From IMG/VR virus record IMGVR_UViG_3300027706_000010, positions 1-61,552 of that record: a DNA stretch of 61,552 nucleotides; one strand, 5' to 3'. Position numbers and translations under genes: made by a program. Positions 15,477-23,120 of the stretch are shown piece by piece. Position 1 is the first letter of the stretch, and the number at the start of each line of letters is the position of its first letter. The stretch is from a virus. A model generated the notes under the pieces. It was not told where the DNA came from, searched no databases, and saw nothing but the letters and a program-made list of their open reading frames with translations.

Positions 15477-16465
15477 TGCAGGGCCGTTTGCAGCAGGTCA
15501 CAGCGCATTACAAACAGCAACTTCTGCATCACGAAGTGCAGGCAGAGCACGCGCTTGTAGAAGCGCACCAGCACACGCTAGCCCAGGTGCAGGCACATCT
15601 TGTCGGGCTGTATCACCAGATCGCTACTGCCGGGCAATCTGGTGGTCATGTGCCGGTTTCGCGCCTCTTTGATGTCAGCCGGTTGCAATCGGCAAAGCAT
15701 TTTATTATTACCCAACTCGATCATTATGGCGTTCTGGCGCAGCAGGCAACACAGCATTTGCAGCAGCAAGGAGTGTTGCTTGGGCAGCAAGCCGCGCAGG
15801 CGCAGTTGCACGCTGTTTCTGGCGTCTGGACGTTCACCCCTCCCTCTCCCGGTGTTATTCACAGCCTGGTTGGTGCGACGCGTGCGGGTTCCCCGCTTTC
15901 GGACCTCTTCAATGGTTTTGGGAGTGAAGCTGCGAAGGGGGCAAGCGAGGCGCTGATCCGGGGTGTCACGCTTGGCAGCAGCGTACAGCAGATTGCCAGA
16001 GAGGTGCAGCAGGCGCTTGACGTGTCGCGTTATCGGGCGCTCACCATTGCGCGAACGGAAACGCTGAGAGCGTTCCGCACGGCCAATCTCGATACCTACC
16101 AGGCAAGCGGGCTGGTGCAAGCCTGGCAGTGGACTGCTTCTTTATCGGCGCGCACCTGCGCGGCCTGCATTGCGATGGATGGCAGCATCCACGATCTGTC
16201 AGAGCCGATGGATAGCCATGTGAACTGTCGGTGCACTATGACACCTGTATTGATTGGCGCTACAGTCACCAACACGACACGCGGCGCTGACTGGTTTGAT
16301 AACCAGGATGAATCGGTGCAGCAAGCTATTCTGGGGAGTGCTGGCTACGATCTCTATCGTTCGGGGCAGGCCAGCCTGCACGATTTTGTCGGGGTACGTC
16401 ATGATGCGCAGTGGGGCAGTTCTATTTACGTGAAATCGGTCAGGCAACTCAAGAAAGGAGCGTAA
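15473..16465 (+). CDS. Phage Mu F-like minor head protein
   Basis: 330 aa. The C-terminal third has the MuF/SPP1 gp7 signature: IARTETLRAFRTANLDTYQ, WTASLSARTCAACIAMDG and SHVNCRCTMTPVL. N-terminal half is helical and Gln/His-rich. Such proteins bind the portal and are co-packaged in the head. Position after portal matches SPP1-like phages. Confidence 0.85.
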   Translation: MMQGRLQQVTAHYKQQLLHHEVQAEHALVEAHQHTLAQVQAHLVGLYHQIATAGQSGGHVPVSRLFDVSRLQSAKHFIITQLDHYGVLAQQATQHLQQQGVLLGQQAAQAQLHAVSGVWTFTPPSPGVIHSLVGATRAGSPLSDLFNGFGSEAAKGASEALIRGVTLGSSVQQIAREVQQALDVSRYRALTIARTETLRAFRTANLDTYQASGLVQAWQWTASLSARTCAACIAMDGSIHDLSEPMDSHVNCRCTMTPVLIGATVTNTTRGADWFDNQDESVQQAILGSAGYDLYRSGQASLHDFVGVRHDAQWGSSIYVKSVRQLKKGA

Positions 16466-16466
16466 A

Positions 16467-16616
16467 ATGGGAGGCAAACCGAAAACGAGTACGCCGAGGG
16501 ATATGCGTTTGAAGCGCAACAATCCGAACGCTGGCAGGCCAGCGCAGAAACCAGCGCAGCCACAGCCAGCACAACAGCTAACAAAGAAAGGAGCAATGCA
16601 AAATGGCCGTAGTTGA
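16467..16616 (+). CDS. Small basic protein (49 aa)
   Basis: MGGKPKTSTPRDMRLKRNNP, then an Ala/Pro/Gln-rich stretch. GAAAGGAGCGTAAA precedes ATG 16467. It overlaps the next gene by 14 nt. Likely a disordered head-operon protein; no function assignable. Confidence 0.5.
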   Translation: MGGKPKTSTPRDMRLKRNNPNAGRPAQKPAQPQPAQQLTKKGAMQNGRS

Positions 16617-16926
16617 TAAACCCTGGGACGGCTCAGCATCACGCTGGCCTGACACCGACGCATATTGTGCATCGTGTCTCATCGACACCAACCCGCCTGG
16701 TAAGCCAAAAATACAGGCCAATTGCAAATTGCCGATTAAAGAGCCGGGTGGGGACATCAATAAGAATGCGCTTGGGGCGGCTGCCGCTGCTCTTGCCGGG
16801 GCGCGCGGTGGGATCAAAGGCGTTTCACCGGCTGACAAAGCAAAAGCGGCTCGTGCGCTCATTCGAGCCTATAATGAGGCAAAGATGGATGTCCCGGATA
16901 GTTTGCGGCGGATGGCGGGGTCCTGA
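16603..16926 (+). CDS. Phage head-region protein, DUF6582-like
   Basis: 107 aa. Pattern WDGSASRWPDTDAYCASCLI, CKLPIKEPGGDINKNALGAA, AALAGARGGIKGVSPADKAKA is a recurrent phage motif found near or fused to prohead maturation proteins. No protease catalytic triad is visible in it. RBS AAAGGAG. Confidence 0.65.
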   Translation: MAVVDKPWDGSASRWPDTDAYCASCLIDTNPPGKPKIQANCKLPIKEPGGDINKNALGAAAAALAGARGGIKGVSPADKAKAARALIRAYNEAKMDVPDSLRRMAGS

Positions 16927-17172
16927 ATGGCAAAGAAATCGGATTCGCGTCACCGGCGGCGGACCGAGGATGAGATGCTAAAAGCGCTTTCTGTGATTGA
17001 GGGGAAGCGGGCTGTGCTACATGTCAATGCTGATGACGAGCATGTTGATGTGCTGGCTGATGTTGTCGCGGAGCTTCTTGCCCTGCGAGGGATCACGACA
17101 AAGCTTGTGCAGGTGGTGAGTATCGCGCAGCAGGAAGCCACGACGATGCTGAAGAACCTCTTCTCATCCTGA
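16927..17172 (+). CDS. Hypothetical protein (81 aa)
   Basis: Begins MAKKSDSRHRRRTEDEMLKA directly after the previous stop. Basic N-terminus, then an alpha/beta pattern (RAVLHVNADDEHVDVLADVV). Unknown; in the head operon before the scaffold. Confidence 0.6.
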   Translation: MAKKSDSRHRRRTEDEMLKALSVIEGKRAVLHVNADDEHVDVLADVVAELLALRGITTKLVQVVSIAQQEATTMLKNLFSS

Positions 17173-17207
17173 CACCATGTTGACAGTTTTTGTGAAAGTA
17201 ACGTACA

Positions 17208-17867
17208 ATGGCGGATAATGACGAGATAGCAGGGGAACCCCAGGCGGGCGAACCTGAGCAGAGCACCCCGGCCCCAGGCGGGCCAACGACAACTACATCA
17301 ACACCCCCGGCGGGCGGCGATGGCAACACTACTACCGAAACGATCTCTCTGGAAGAGGCGCGCAAGCTGCGATCTGAGGCTCAGAACCTGCGCAAACGGC
17401 TGAAATCTTATGAGGATGCTGAGCGAGCCGCGCAGGAGGCGCAGATGACGGCGCAGCAGAAGCTTGAGAAGCAGTACGCCGACTTGCAAGCGCAGCATGA
17501 AGCGCACGTGCGCAGCACGCAAGAGCGTATCATTCGCTACGAGGTCGAAGCGCAGGCCCGTAAGCTCAACATCATCGATCCAGATGCCGCCGCGAAGCTT
17601 CTGGACTGGTCCGAGTTGGAGTTTGATGATGAGGGCTTGCCGATCAATGCGGGCAAGCTGCTGGAGAAGCTGATAAAAAACAAACCGTATCTTGTAGCGC
17701 AAGCTACTCAGCAATCGAGCCAGCCAACAGATCAGTCACTCCAATCGGGCAGGCCAGCGACACCGGCCATCCCGGCGATGAATCCGGGGCGCTCACAGAT
17801 CGCGCAGCCGGGGACTACGCCTCCAGGGAAAATTCCGCGCCTCTCCGATGTGTGGTCAAGGCGCTAA
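17208..17867 (+). CDS. Capsid scaffold protein
   Basis: 219 aa. Disordered Pro/Thr/Gly N-terminus, long coiled coil (LEEARKLRSEAQNLRKRLKS and following about 80 residues), then a conserved EFDDEGLPINAGKLLEKLIK segment and a Pro/Gln-rich tail ending IPRLSDVWSRR. This architecture and the position just before the major capsid gene identify an internal scaffold (DUF4355/phage scaffold type). Confidence 0.8.
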   Translation: MADNDEIAGEPQAGEPEQSTPAPGGPTTTTSTPPAGGDGNTTTETISLEEARKLRSEAQNLRKRLKSYEDAERAAQEAQMTAQQKLEKQYADLQAQHEAHVRSTQERIIRYEVEAQARKLNIIDPDAAAKLLDWSELEFDDEGLPINAGKLLEKLIKNKPYLVAQATQQSSQPTDQSLQSGRPATPAIPAMNPGRSQIAQPGTTPPGKIPRLSDVWSRR

Positions 17868-17885
17868 ACAGATATTCTATCCAAT

Positions 17886-17954
17886 CTCGTGTATCTCGTC
17901 CTGAGCACCATTCTTGCCGGGTGATGTTCGGGAGGGGATGATAGGAGTTTTCTT
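17886..17954 (+). promoter_or_regulatory. Structured leader before major capsid gene
   Basis: Shares GGAGGGGATGATAGGAG (17931-17947) and an upstream CGTGTAT...CCTGAG block with the leader at 21423-21490 in front of the tail tube gene. TCCTGA can pair with TCGGGA across a loop; the pairing is kept by compatible changes in the other copy. Confidence 0.65.
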
Positions 17955-19019
17955 ATGGCAATTGCAGCCGGGACGGTCACACTTGCCGATTACGCTCAGA
18001 TGAGCAATAGTCCGCTTGTGCAGGCCGTTACCTATTCGCTTATCTTGTATAGCAACGTCTTGCAAGATGTTCCTCTGATCGAGAAGAAATCCCTCATCAT
18101 TAATGGTGCGCGCTTCGAGGGCAACCTGCCGACGGTCAACTGGTCGCAGTTGAACGCCGAAGGTGTGACCACCAAAGGCACGCCTACCGCTTATCAGGAA
18201 CAGGCGTACATCATCCGTAACTACATTGATGTGGATAAGTTCCTGGTGGAAGAGGAAAACGCCATTGTTGATCCACGCGCGGTGCAGACTGAAGCCTACT
18301 TGAAGGCGTTGACCTATGACATGAATTACAAATTCTTCAAGAACGATCATGTCACTGGCGACCAGAACGCACCGGTCGGGATACGCTACCGCATCAATAA
18401 CGGCGGGATCTTTGGCGTTCGCCCTGAGAACCTGATTAACGCTGGTGGCCTTGATCTCACGCAGGCGACGCTTACCAACGGTACTGGCGGTCAGTGGAAC
18501 GGCAACAAACTGATCGAGTTTCTGGATCAGTTGCTCTGGTCCGTCGATAGCCCTGAAGGACAGGGTGTGGTGCTGTATATGAACGAAGTTATGCGGCGCC
18601 GCCTGACCTTTGCCGTTCGACAATTGGGCACCTCCGGTGGTTTCAGCGTGATGCAGGATCAGTTTGGGCGCTCGATTGAGATGTACAAAGGTGCGATCAT
18701 TCGTGATCCGGGCTACCGCGCCGATCAGCAGACGCGTATCATTCTTGGTCCACCGGCCGCCTCTATCCCCAACCAGTACGGTGAGGATGCCAATGGCAAT
18801 GACACCACCAACAACACCTCTCCGCTTTACACCTCGATCTATGCTGTGAATTTCGACACGGACCATTTTATGGGCTGGCAGTTCGCGCCGCCGAACGTGC
18901 AGGATCTTGGTCTGATCTATAACGGTGTGATTTACAGAACGCTGATCGATTGGGCCGTAGGCTTCAACAATGCTTCGACGCGTTCGCTTGGGCGTCTGTA
19001 CGGCATCAAGATCGCATAA
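17955..19019 (+). CDS. Major capsid protein (HK97-fold)
   Basis: 354 aa. Features: N-arm, FEGNLPTVNWSQLNAEGVTT (E-loop region), VDKFLVEEENAIVDPRAVQT spine helix, VVLYMNEVMRRRLTFAVRQL and P-domain, and GWQFAPPNVQDLGLIYNGVI near the end. Pattern and position after the scaffold fit the phage major capsid family. Highly expressed: special leader upstream with TAGGAG as RBS. No N-terminal prohead protease domain, consistent with a separate scaffold. Confidence 0.88.
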   Translation: MAIAAGTVTLADYAQMSNSPLVQAVTYSLILYSNVLQDVPLIEKKSLIINGARFEGNLPTVNWSQLNAEGVTTKGTPTAYQEQAYIIRNYIDVDKFLVEEENAIVDPRAVQTEAYLKALTYDMNYKFFKNDHVTGDQNAPVGIRYRINNGGIFGVRPENLINAGGLDLTQATLTNGTGGQWNGNKLIEFLDQLLWSVDSPEGQGVVLYMNEVMRRRLTFAVRQLGTSGGFSVMQDQFGRSIEMYKGAIIRDPGYRADQQTRIILGPPAASIPNQYGEDANGNDTTNNTSPLYTSIYAVNFDTDHFMGWQFAPPNVQDLGLIYNGVIYRTLIDWAVGFNNASTRSLGRLYGIKIA

Positions 19020-19028
19020 GGAGGCACG

Positions 19029-19229
19029 ATGATGAACCAGGATGAACTGACTGCCCTGCGCAGTCAGGCTGATGCCGTTCATAATCAGGACGTGCATTTA
19101 GGCCGCTTCCTGCACAGCTTGATTGACCATCTTGCGCGGCTTTCCTCGCCTGCGATTGTGGCAAAAGAAGATGATACCTCGCCGAAGCTGAAAGCGGTGG
19201 CGAAAGGAGATATTACCAATGCCAACTGA
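19029..19229 (+). CDS. Small hypothetical head protein (66 aa)
   Basis: MMNQDELTALRSQADAVHNQ then HLGRFLHSLIDHLARL, helical. RBS AAGGAGGC. Between the capsid and the decoration-like gene, overlapping the latter by 11 nt. Unknown function. Confidence 0.6.
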   Translation: MMNQDELTALRSQADAVHNQDVHLGRFLHSLIDHLARLSSPAIVAKEDDTSPKLKAVAKGDITNAN

Positions 19230-19611
19230 TGCCCTGCTTGCTCTTCAGGCAAGCGTTACGAAGACGGCGACCTTTAACGGCGCCGCGCTCATCCTTCCAA
19301 CTGGCACGCCGCGCCGGGGACTTAAGGCGCGTGTGATTTATAGCGCCGCCGCGAATGCCAGTGGGAGCAACACCGTTGTTTTTTCCATTGACGTAAGCTA
19401 CGACGGCGGCTCGACCTGGAATAGCGATTTTCTTGCTCCGCCAATTACGCTTTCGACAACGGCGCAAAGTGGTGAGATTGCGATCCCGTTTGAGATTTCG
19501 CCAACCAGCGTTATCAATGGCACGCAGATTCGGCTGACGGCTACCATTGCTGGATCAGGTACGTCGCCGACGATCACCTACCAGGGCGATATTATGCTTG
19601 GGCGTCCGTAA
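19219..19611 (+). CDS. Putative capsid decoration or head-associated beta protein
   Basis: 130 aa, Thr/Ser/Ala-rich, almost all beta strand: RVIYSAAANASGSNTVVFSI, DVSYDGGSTWNSDF, TIAGSGTSPTITYQGDI. An immunoglobulin/jelly-roll-like fold is likely. Location right after the capsid gene suggests a decoration protein, by inference only. Confidence 0.55.
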   Translation: MPTDALLALQASVTKTATFNGAALILPTGTPRRGLKARVIYSAAANASGSNTVVFSIDVSYDGGSTWNSDFLAPPITLSTTAQSGEIAIPFEISPTSVINGTQIRLTATIAGSGTSPTITYQGDIMLGRP

Positions 19612-19660
19612 TCTGGTTGGTATGGTCCGTTGAATTGTTCGTTGAAAGGAAGCGCATACA

Positions 19661-20272
19661 ATGGCAGTCAGATCCAGCATGGCGGCGCTCATTGCCCGTG
19701 TGCGCCTGCTCATCAATGATACGCTGCCACAAGGATCAGGTCAGATCTGGTCGGATCAAACGATCCAGGATGTGATGGATGAGAGCCGTGAGGACCTGAT
19801 GAATGTCGTGCTCACGCCGAAGCCAACATTTACTGGCTCAACGATCCAATTTCTTGATTACTACTACGAGCTTGGTGGATGGGAGGATGATTATGTTATC
19901 AAGCAATACCTGGTCAATCCCGTCACCCCGGCAACATCCGAGCCGATAGCGGCGCACTGGCAATTTGCGCAGACCACGCTTCCTCCACTGTATATCAGTG
20001 GCAAGCTTTACGATGTGTACCGTTCGGCAGCCGATCTTTTAGAGCGGCAGGCAGCGCAATGGGCGCTTTCCTACAACATCAGTGTCGATGGACAAAATTT
20101 GCAGCGCAGTCAGGCCGCCGTTGCTTTGCAAAATCTGGCAAAGACCTATCGCATGAAGCAGCGAGCGCGCACCATAAGCCTGATTCGTACTGACCAGAAC
20201 AGGATGGGGACACTCGCAGCCGCGCTTGGAGCGCAAGAAATCGACTATATGGGTTCAGGTGATGGGAGATGA
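19661..20272 (+). CDS. Head-tail connector (adaptor) protein
   Basis: 203 aa. N-terminal helices (LIARVRLLINDTLPQGSGQI, WSDQTIQDVMDESRED) are the pattern of HK97 gp6/SPP1 gp15-like adaptors that dock under the portal. The C-terminal half is helical. RBS GAAAGGAAG. First of four connector genes in the usual order. Confidence 0.75.
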   Translation: MAVRSSMAALIARVRLLINDTLPQGSGQIWSDQTIQDVMDESREDLMNVVLTPKPTFTGSTIQFLDYYYELGGWEDDYVIKQYLVNPVTPATSEPIAAHWQFAQTTLPPLYISGKLYDVYRSAADLLERQAAQWALSYNISVDGQNLQRSQAAVALQNLAKTYRMKQRARTISLIRTDQNRMGTLAAALGAQEIDYMGSGDGR

Positions 20273-20634
20273 ATTCGATTACAGCCTCAGAACTGGCGCA
20301 AATCCAGGCGGATGCGGCACAGGCCGCGTGCGATCAGCCCTGCATAATCCAGCGTGCCAATCGCACGCCAGAAGGACAGGGCGGCGCGACAACCGTCTGG
20401 AATACGGTCACGACCTGTCTGGCTGGAATGAGCCAGCCAACCGCCAGCCAGTTGCAGAACTTTGATTATCTGATTGGCTCAATGGCAGTCTGGCAGGTGA
20501 AGCTGCCAATTGGCACGCCGGTAGAAGAATTGGATCATCTCATCATTGCCGGGCAAACGCTGGAAGTCGTGAAGGATCTCACGCCGCGTAGTTATCCAGC
20601 GCTCATAACGGTGCTGGCAAGCGAGGTGCTTTGA
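20269..20634 (+). CDS. Head-tail stopper/closure protein
   Basis: 121 aa. QPCIIQRANRTPEGQGGATTV, then beta strands (MAVWQVKLPIGTPVEELDHL, IIAGQTLEVVKDL) match the SPP1 gp16/HK97 gp7-type stopper barrel. Overlaps both neighbours by 1-4 nt. Confidence 0.7.
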   Translation: MNSITASELAQIQADAAQAACDQPCIIQRANRTPEGQGGATTVWNTVTTCLAGMSQPTASQLQNFDYLIGSMAVWQVKLPIGTPVEELDHLIIAGQTLEVVKDLTPRSYPALITVLASEVL

Positions 20635-21080
20635 TGGCTGATCCGGCGGGTGCGGTCCAGGCATCGGTCATCGCCAGATTGCGCGGGGATGCCACCTTGC
20701 AAGGACTGATGACGGGCGCGTCATCGCCAGAATGGAACATCTACGATCAGGGTGGCAGTGGCGCGAACGTGCCACTGTGGCCGTATGTGTTTATCCACCC
20801 GATCACGACTCAACTCGGTGAAATTTTTGCGATGGGAATGGATTCGATGGATGTGTTCTTGCAGGTGTCGGTCTTTACACAGGGAGAAGGGTTTGCCCAG
20901 GCGCGCGCGATAGCTGCGCGCTGCTATGCTCTTCTGCATGGCCCGCTTGCTGGTGCCTTGAGTGTGACAGGGTTTACCAACGTGCTCACGCTCTTTGCGA
21001 ACAGACAGGAGCTTGAAGAGGTGCATGATCGATTAGTTCAGCATATTGTTGACAGATACAAGGTGGTGATAGCTGGATGA
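20634..21080 (+). CDS. Tail terminator (DUF3168-like)
   Basis: 148 aa from ATG in TGATG. QASVIARLRGDATLQGLMTG at the start, WPYVFIHPITTQLGEIFAMG and MDVFLQVSVFTQGEGFAQAR in the middle are the DUF3168 pattern. These proteins cap the tail tube at the head end. Confidence 0.75.
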   Translation: MADPAGAVQASVIARLRGDATLQGLMTGASSPEWNIYDQGGSGANVPLWPYVFIHPITTQLGEIFAMGMDSMDVFLQVSVFTQGEGFAQARAIAARCYALLHGPLAGALSVTGFTNVLTLFANRQELEEVHDRLVQHIVDRYKVVIAG

Positions 21081-21421
21081 GTGTCACGATTTCGGGGCAG
21101 GCTCAGGTTCTTGCGGCAATGAATCTGGCCGTTGCCGGGTTGACCGATGCCACAGATAGAGCTATTCAGAGTGCCGGTCTTGCCTGTGAGGCGGATGCAA
21201 AGGGGCGATGCCCGGTGGATACGGGTCGGCTCAGAGCGAGCATCGAATACCAGAGGACGGGCCTGTGTGAATGTCAGGTCGGGACGAATGTGTCCTATGC
21301 GCCCTACGTCGAACTGGGGCATCATACGCGTTCCGGGTCGTGGGTGCCCGCGCAGCCATTTCTGTTCCCGGCCTATGCGCAGGCCGTGTCTGACTTAAAA
21401 GATACTCTTGTGAAATTGTAA
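21077..21421 (+). CDS. HK97 gp10-like connector protein
   Basis: 114 aa. DAKGRCPVDTGRLRASIEYQ and VGTNVSYAPYVELGHHTRSG, WVPAQPFLFPAY are the classic HK97 gp10 motifs. Overlap of 4 nt with the tail terminator gene. Confidence 0.88.
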   Translation: MSVTISGQAQVLAAMNLAVAGLTDATDRAIQSAGLACEADAKGRCPVDTGRLRASIEYQRTGLCECQVGTNVSYAPYVELGHHTRSGSWVPAQPFLFPAYAQAVSDLKDTLVKL

Positions 21422-21422
21422 A

Positions 21423-21490
21423 TCGTGTATTTCCTCCTGAGTACCTTGCCCGGCAGAATATTCAGGAGGGGATGATAGGAGAAAAAATCT
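21423..21490 (+). promoter_or_regulatory. Structured leader before tail tube gene
   Basis: CCTCCTGA (21433-21440) pairs perfectly with TCAGGAGG (21462-21469); then GGGATGATAGGAG provides the RBS 10 bp before ATG 21491. Related to the leader of the capsid gene at 17886-17954. Confidence 0.65.
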
Positions 21491-21886
21491 ATGGCCGCCG
21501 TTGCTGGCTATCTTGGTACGCTCAAACTTGGGGCAAGCGGGGGCGCCAATACCGTCGCCAACGTGAAAGACTGGGAAATTCCGCTTGCCGCTGATATGTA
21601 CGATGTTTCCGCACTTGGCAACCAGTGGAAAGCCTATATTCCTGGCCTCACGGGCGCCTCCGCGAAGGCTACCGTGTTCTGGGACACCACCGATACCAAT
21701 GGGCAAGTCGCGATTCAGAACGCTTTTCTTGCAGGGACGCAACTGACCGCCAATTTCTGGCTGAATGGCACGCACTATTATTCGTCGGCCTGCTATATCA
21801 AGCAGATTGATATTAAGGTGGCAGTCAATGCTGCTGAGGAAGCATCGCTTGACCTGCAACTGACCGGCCCAATCAGCTACACCTAA
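21491..21886 (+). CDS. Major tail (tube) protein
   Basis: 131 aa. AAVAGYLGTLKLGASGG, then NVKDWEIPLAADMYDVSALG, GASAKATVFWDTTD and C-terminal VAVNAAEEASLDLQLTGPIS: the phage tail tube pattern (beta sandwich with W-E-I-P and D-x-T/S-x2-G motifs). Strong leader. It makes the tube around the tape measure. Confidence 0.8.
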   Translation: MAAVAGYLGTLKLGASGGANTVANVKDWEIPLAADMYDVSALGNQWKAYIPGLTGASAKATVFWDTTDTNGQVAIQNAFLAGTQLTANFWLNGTHYYSSACYIKQIDIKVAVNAAEEASLDLQLTGPISYT

Positions 21887-21909
21887 ACCTTGCAAGGGAG
21901 GATACGATT

Positions 21910-22569
21910 ATGACCGCTCTTGCCGGGTATGTGGGAAGCGTGCTTATCACGAGCACGCCGAATGTGGCGCTGACCAATGAGGTGCTGACCGATGCGGGGG
22001 ATCATCAGACCTTTAATGAGCCGACAGCGAGCAAGCGTTACTGGGACCGCACGGCCTCATTCACCGTGCAGACGGCGCCCGACGGTGTCACCTGGACCAC
22101 GGCCACGCCCGGCACGTATACCATTCGCTACGTCACCGGGCAGGTAGTTTTCAATACGCCCGTCAGTGGTGCGACGCCCTCCTGCCGCATTAGTAGCGGA
22201 GCGTACCTGCCCTATTCGACGCTTGGGCAGGGCAAGGACTGGGAATGTATCCCGGCAATGGATATGCTTGACAGCACAACCTTGCAGGGATATGGTGGCT
22301 CGCACTGGAAGACCTATGTCCCCTCGCTGCAGGGCGCCAGCATCAAACTGACACGATTCTGGGCTGACTCGACCTTCTGGACTATCCTGCAAAATACACC
22401 TACCAATCTGCTGATTGTTTCGCTGGTGACAGGTCGTACCAGCACCGGGGACCGGTACGAGGGCTATGCGCGTGTGAAGCAGGATGACATCAAATTGTCC
22501 GTTTCTGCTCTGGTAGAGGAAGGCTTGGATATGGATATCGATGGGCAGCTTTACTACTTTGCCAATTAG
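21910..22569 (+). CDS. Second tail tube-like protein (paralogue)
   Basis: 219 aa. Same start (ALAGYVGSVLI) and same core as 21491: KDWECIPAMDMLDSTTLQGY, HWKTYVPSLQGASIKLTRFW, and VSALVEEGLDMDIDGQLYY. An inserted beta segment (TVQTAPDGVTWTTATPGTYT) makes it longer, perhaps displayed outside the tube or used for a special tail ring. RBS GCAAGGGAGG. Confidence 0.7.
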   Translation: MTALAGYVGSVLITSTPNVALTNEVLTDAGDHQTFNEPTASKRYWDRTASFTVQTAPDGVTWTTATPGTYTIRYVTGQVVFNTPVSGATPSCRISSGAYLPYSTLGQGKDWECIPAMDMLDSTTLQGYGGSHWKTYVPSLQGASIKLTRFWADSTFWTILQNTPTNLLIVSLVTGRTSTGDRYEGYARVKQDDIKLSVSALVEEGLDMDIDGQLYYFAN

Positions 22570-22590
22570 GCAGGATGAAAGGACACACGG

Positions 22591-23001
22591 ATGAATGCTC
22601 AGGATGCGCGAAATTACATTTATAGCCAGCCAGCCAAGCAGCAGGATGTTGCCACGCCATTCTGGCCGAAATTGGATGGCAAACTGGCGCTGCGCGATGT
22701 GCCGTCGGATGTGCTGACGCAGCTTTCGACCAGCATCAAAGATCCGATGTTGGTGAGTGCCGCGATGCTCTGTAAATCTTTGATCCTCAAGGAGACAGGG
22801 GAGCAACTCTTTCCCGATACCGATAGAGAGCAGGTTGCTCAACTTGGGGCCACCATGCTCACACCGATCATCACGCAGATGACGCAATTCTTCGGCTTTT
22901 CCGGCAATGTGGATATGGACACGCTAAAAAAAATCTCAGAAATGAGCCTGAACGGCTCTGGTGGCATGTCCTCTGTGAAAGAAGCCTCCATTGTTCCGTA
23001 G
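22591..23001 (+). CDS. Tail assembly chaperone, short form (gpG-like)
   Basis: 136 aa, helical, no motif. Location between tail tube and tape measure identifies the assembly chaperone. An A8 run (22926-22933) gives the heptamer A-AAA-AAA exactly in phase with the reading frame (22926-22932), the classical -1 slippery site, and the -1 frame is open to 23117. Confidence 0.75.
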   Translation: MNAQDARNYIYSQPAKQQDVATPFWPKLDGKLALRDVPSDVLTQLSTSIKDPMLVSAAMLCKSLILKETGEQLFPDTDREQVAQLGATMLTPIITQMTQFFGFSGNVDMDTLKKISEMSLNGSGGMSSVKEASIVP

Positions 23002-23117
23002 CTGAGGCGCGTAATCGTGTGGGGCGAGCCGAATTTCTGGACTGGATGGCCTATTTCATGATCCAGCAGGAAGAGGAAGAGAAAGCGATTGAGCAGGCAA
23101 AGCGAAAGGCGCGCTAG
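22932..23117 (+). CDS. Frameshift extension of tail chaperone (gpGT-like)
   Basis: After slippage at A-AAA-AAA the ribosome would read about 61 codons ending VGRAEFLDWMAYFMIQQEEE and a Lys/Arg-rich tail, giving a fusion of about 175 aa. The part after 22998 is clearly protein-like although it has no good start of its own, which supports expression by frameshift. The exact slip site could instead lie nearer 22998. Confidence 0.6.
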   Translation, partial: NLRNEPERLWWHVLCERSLHCSVAEARNRVGRAEFLDWMAYFMIQQEEEEKAIEQAKRKAR

Positions 23118-23120
23118 CGT

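Noticed and set aside
17877-19097. 406-aa minus-strand open frame
   Set aside because: Shadow of the major capsid gene on the opposite strand; low-quality amino acid composition and no RBS.
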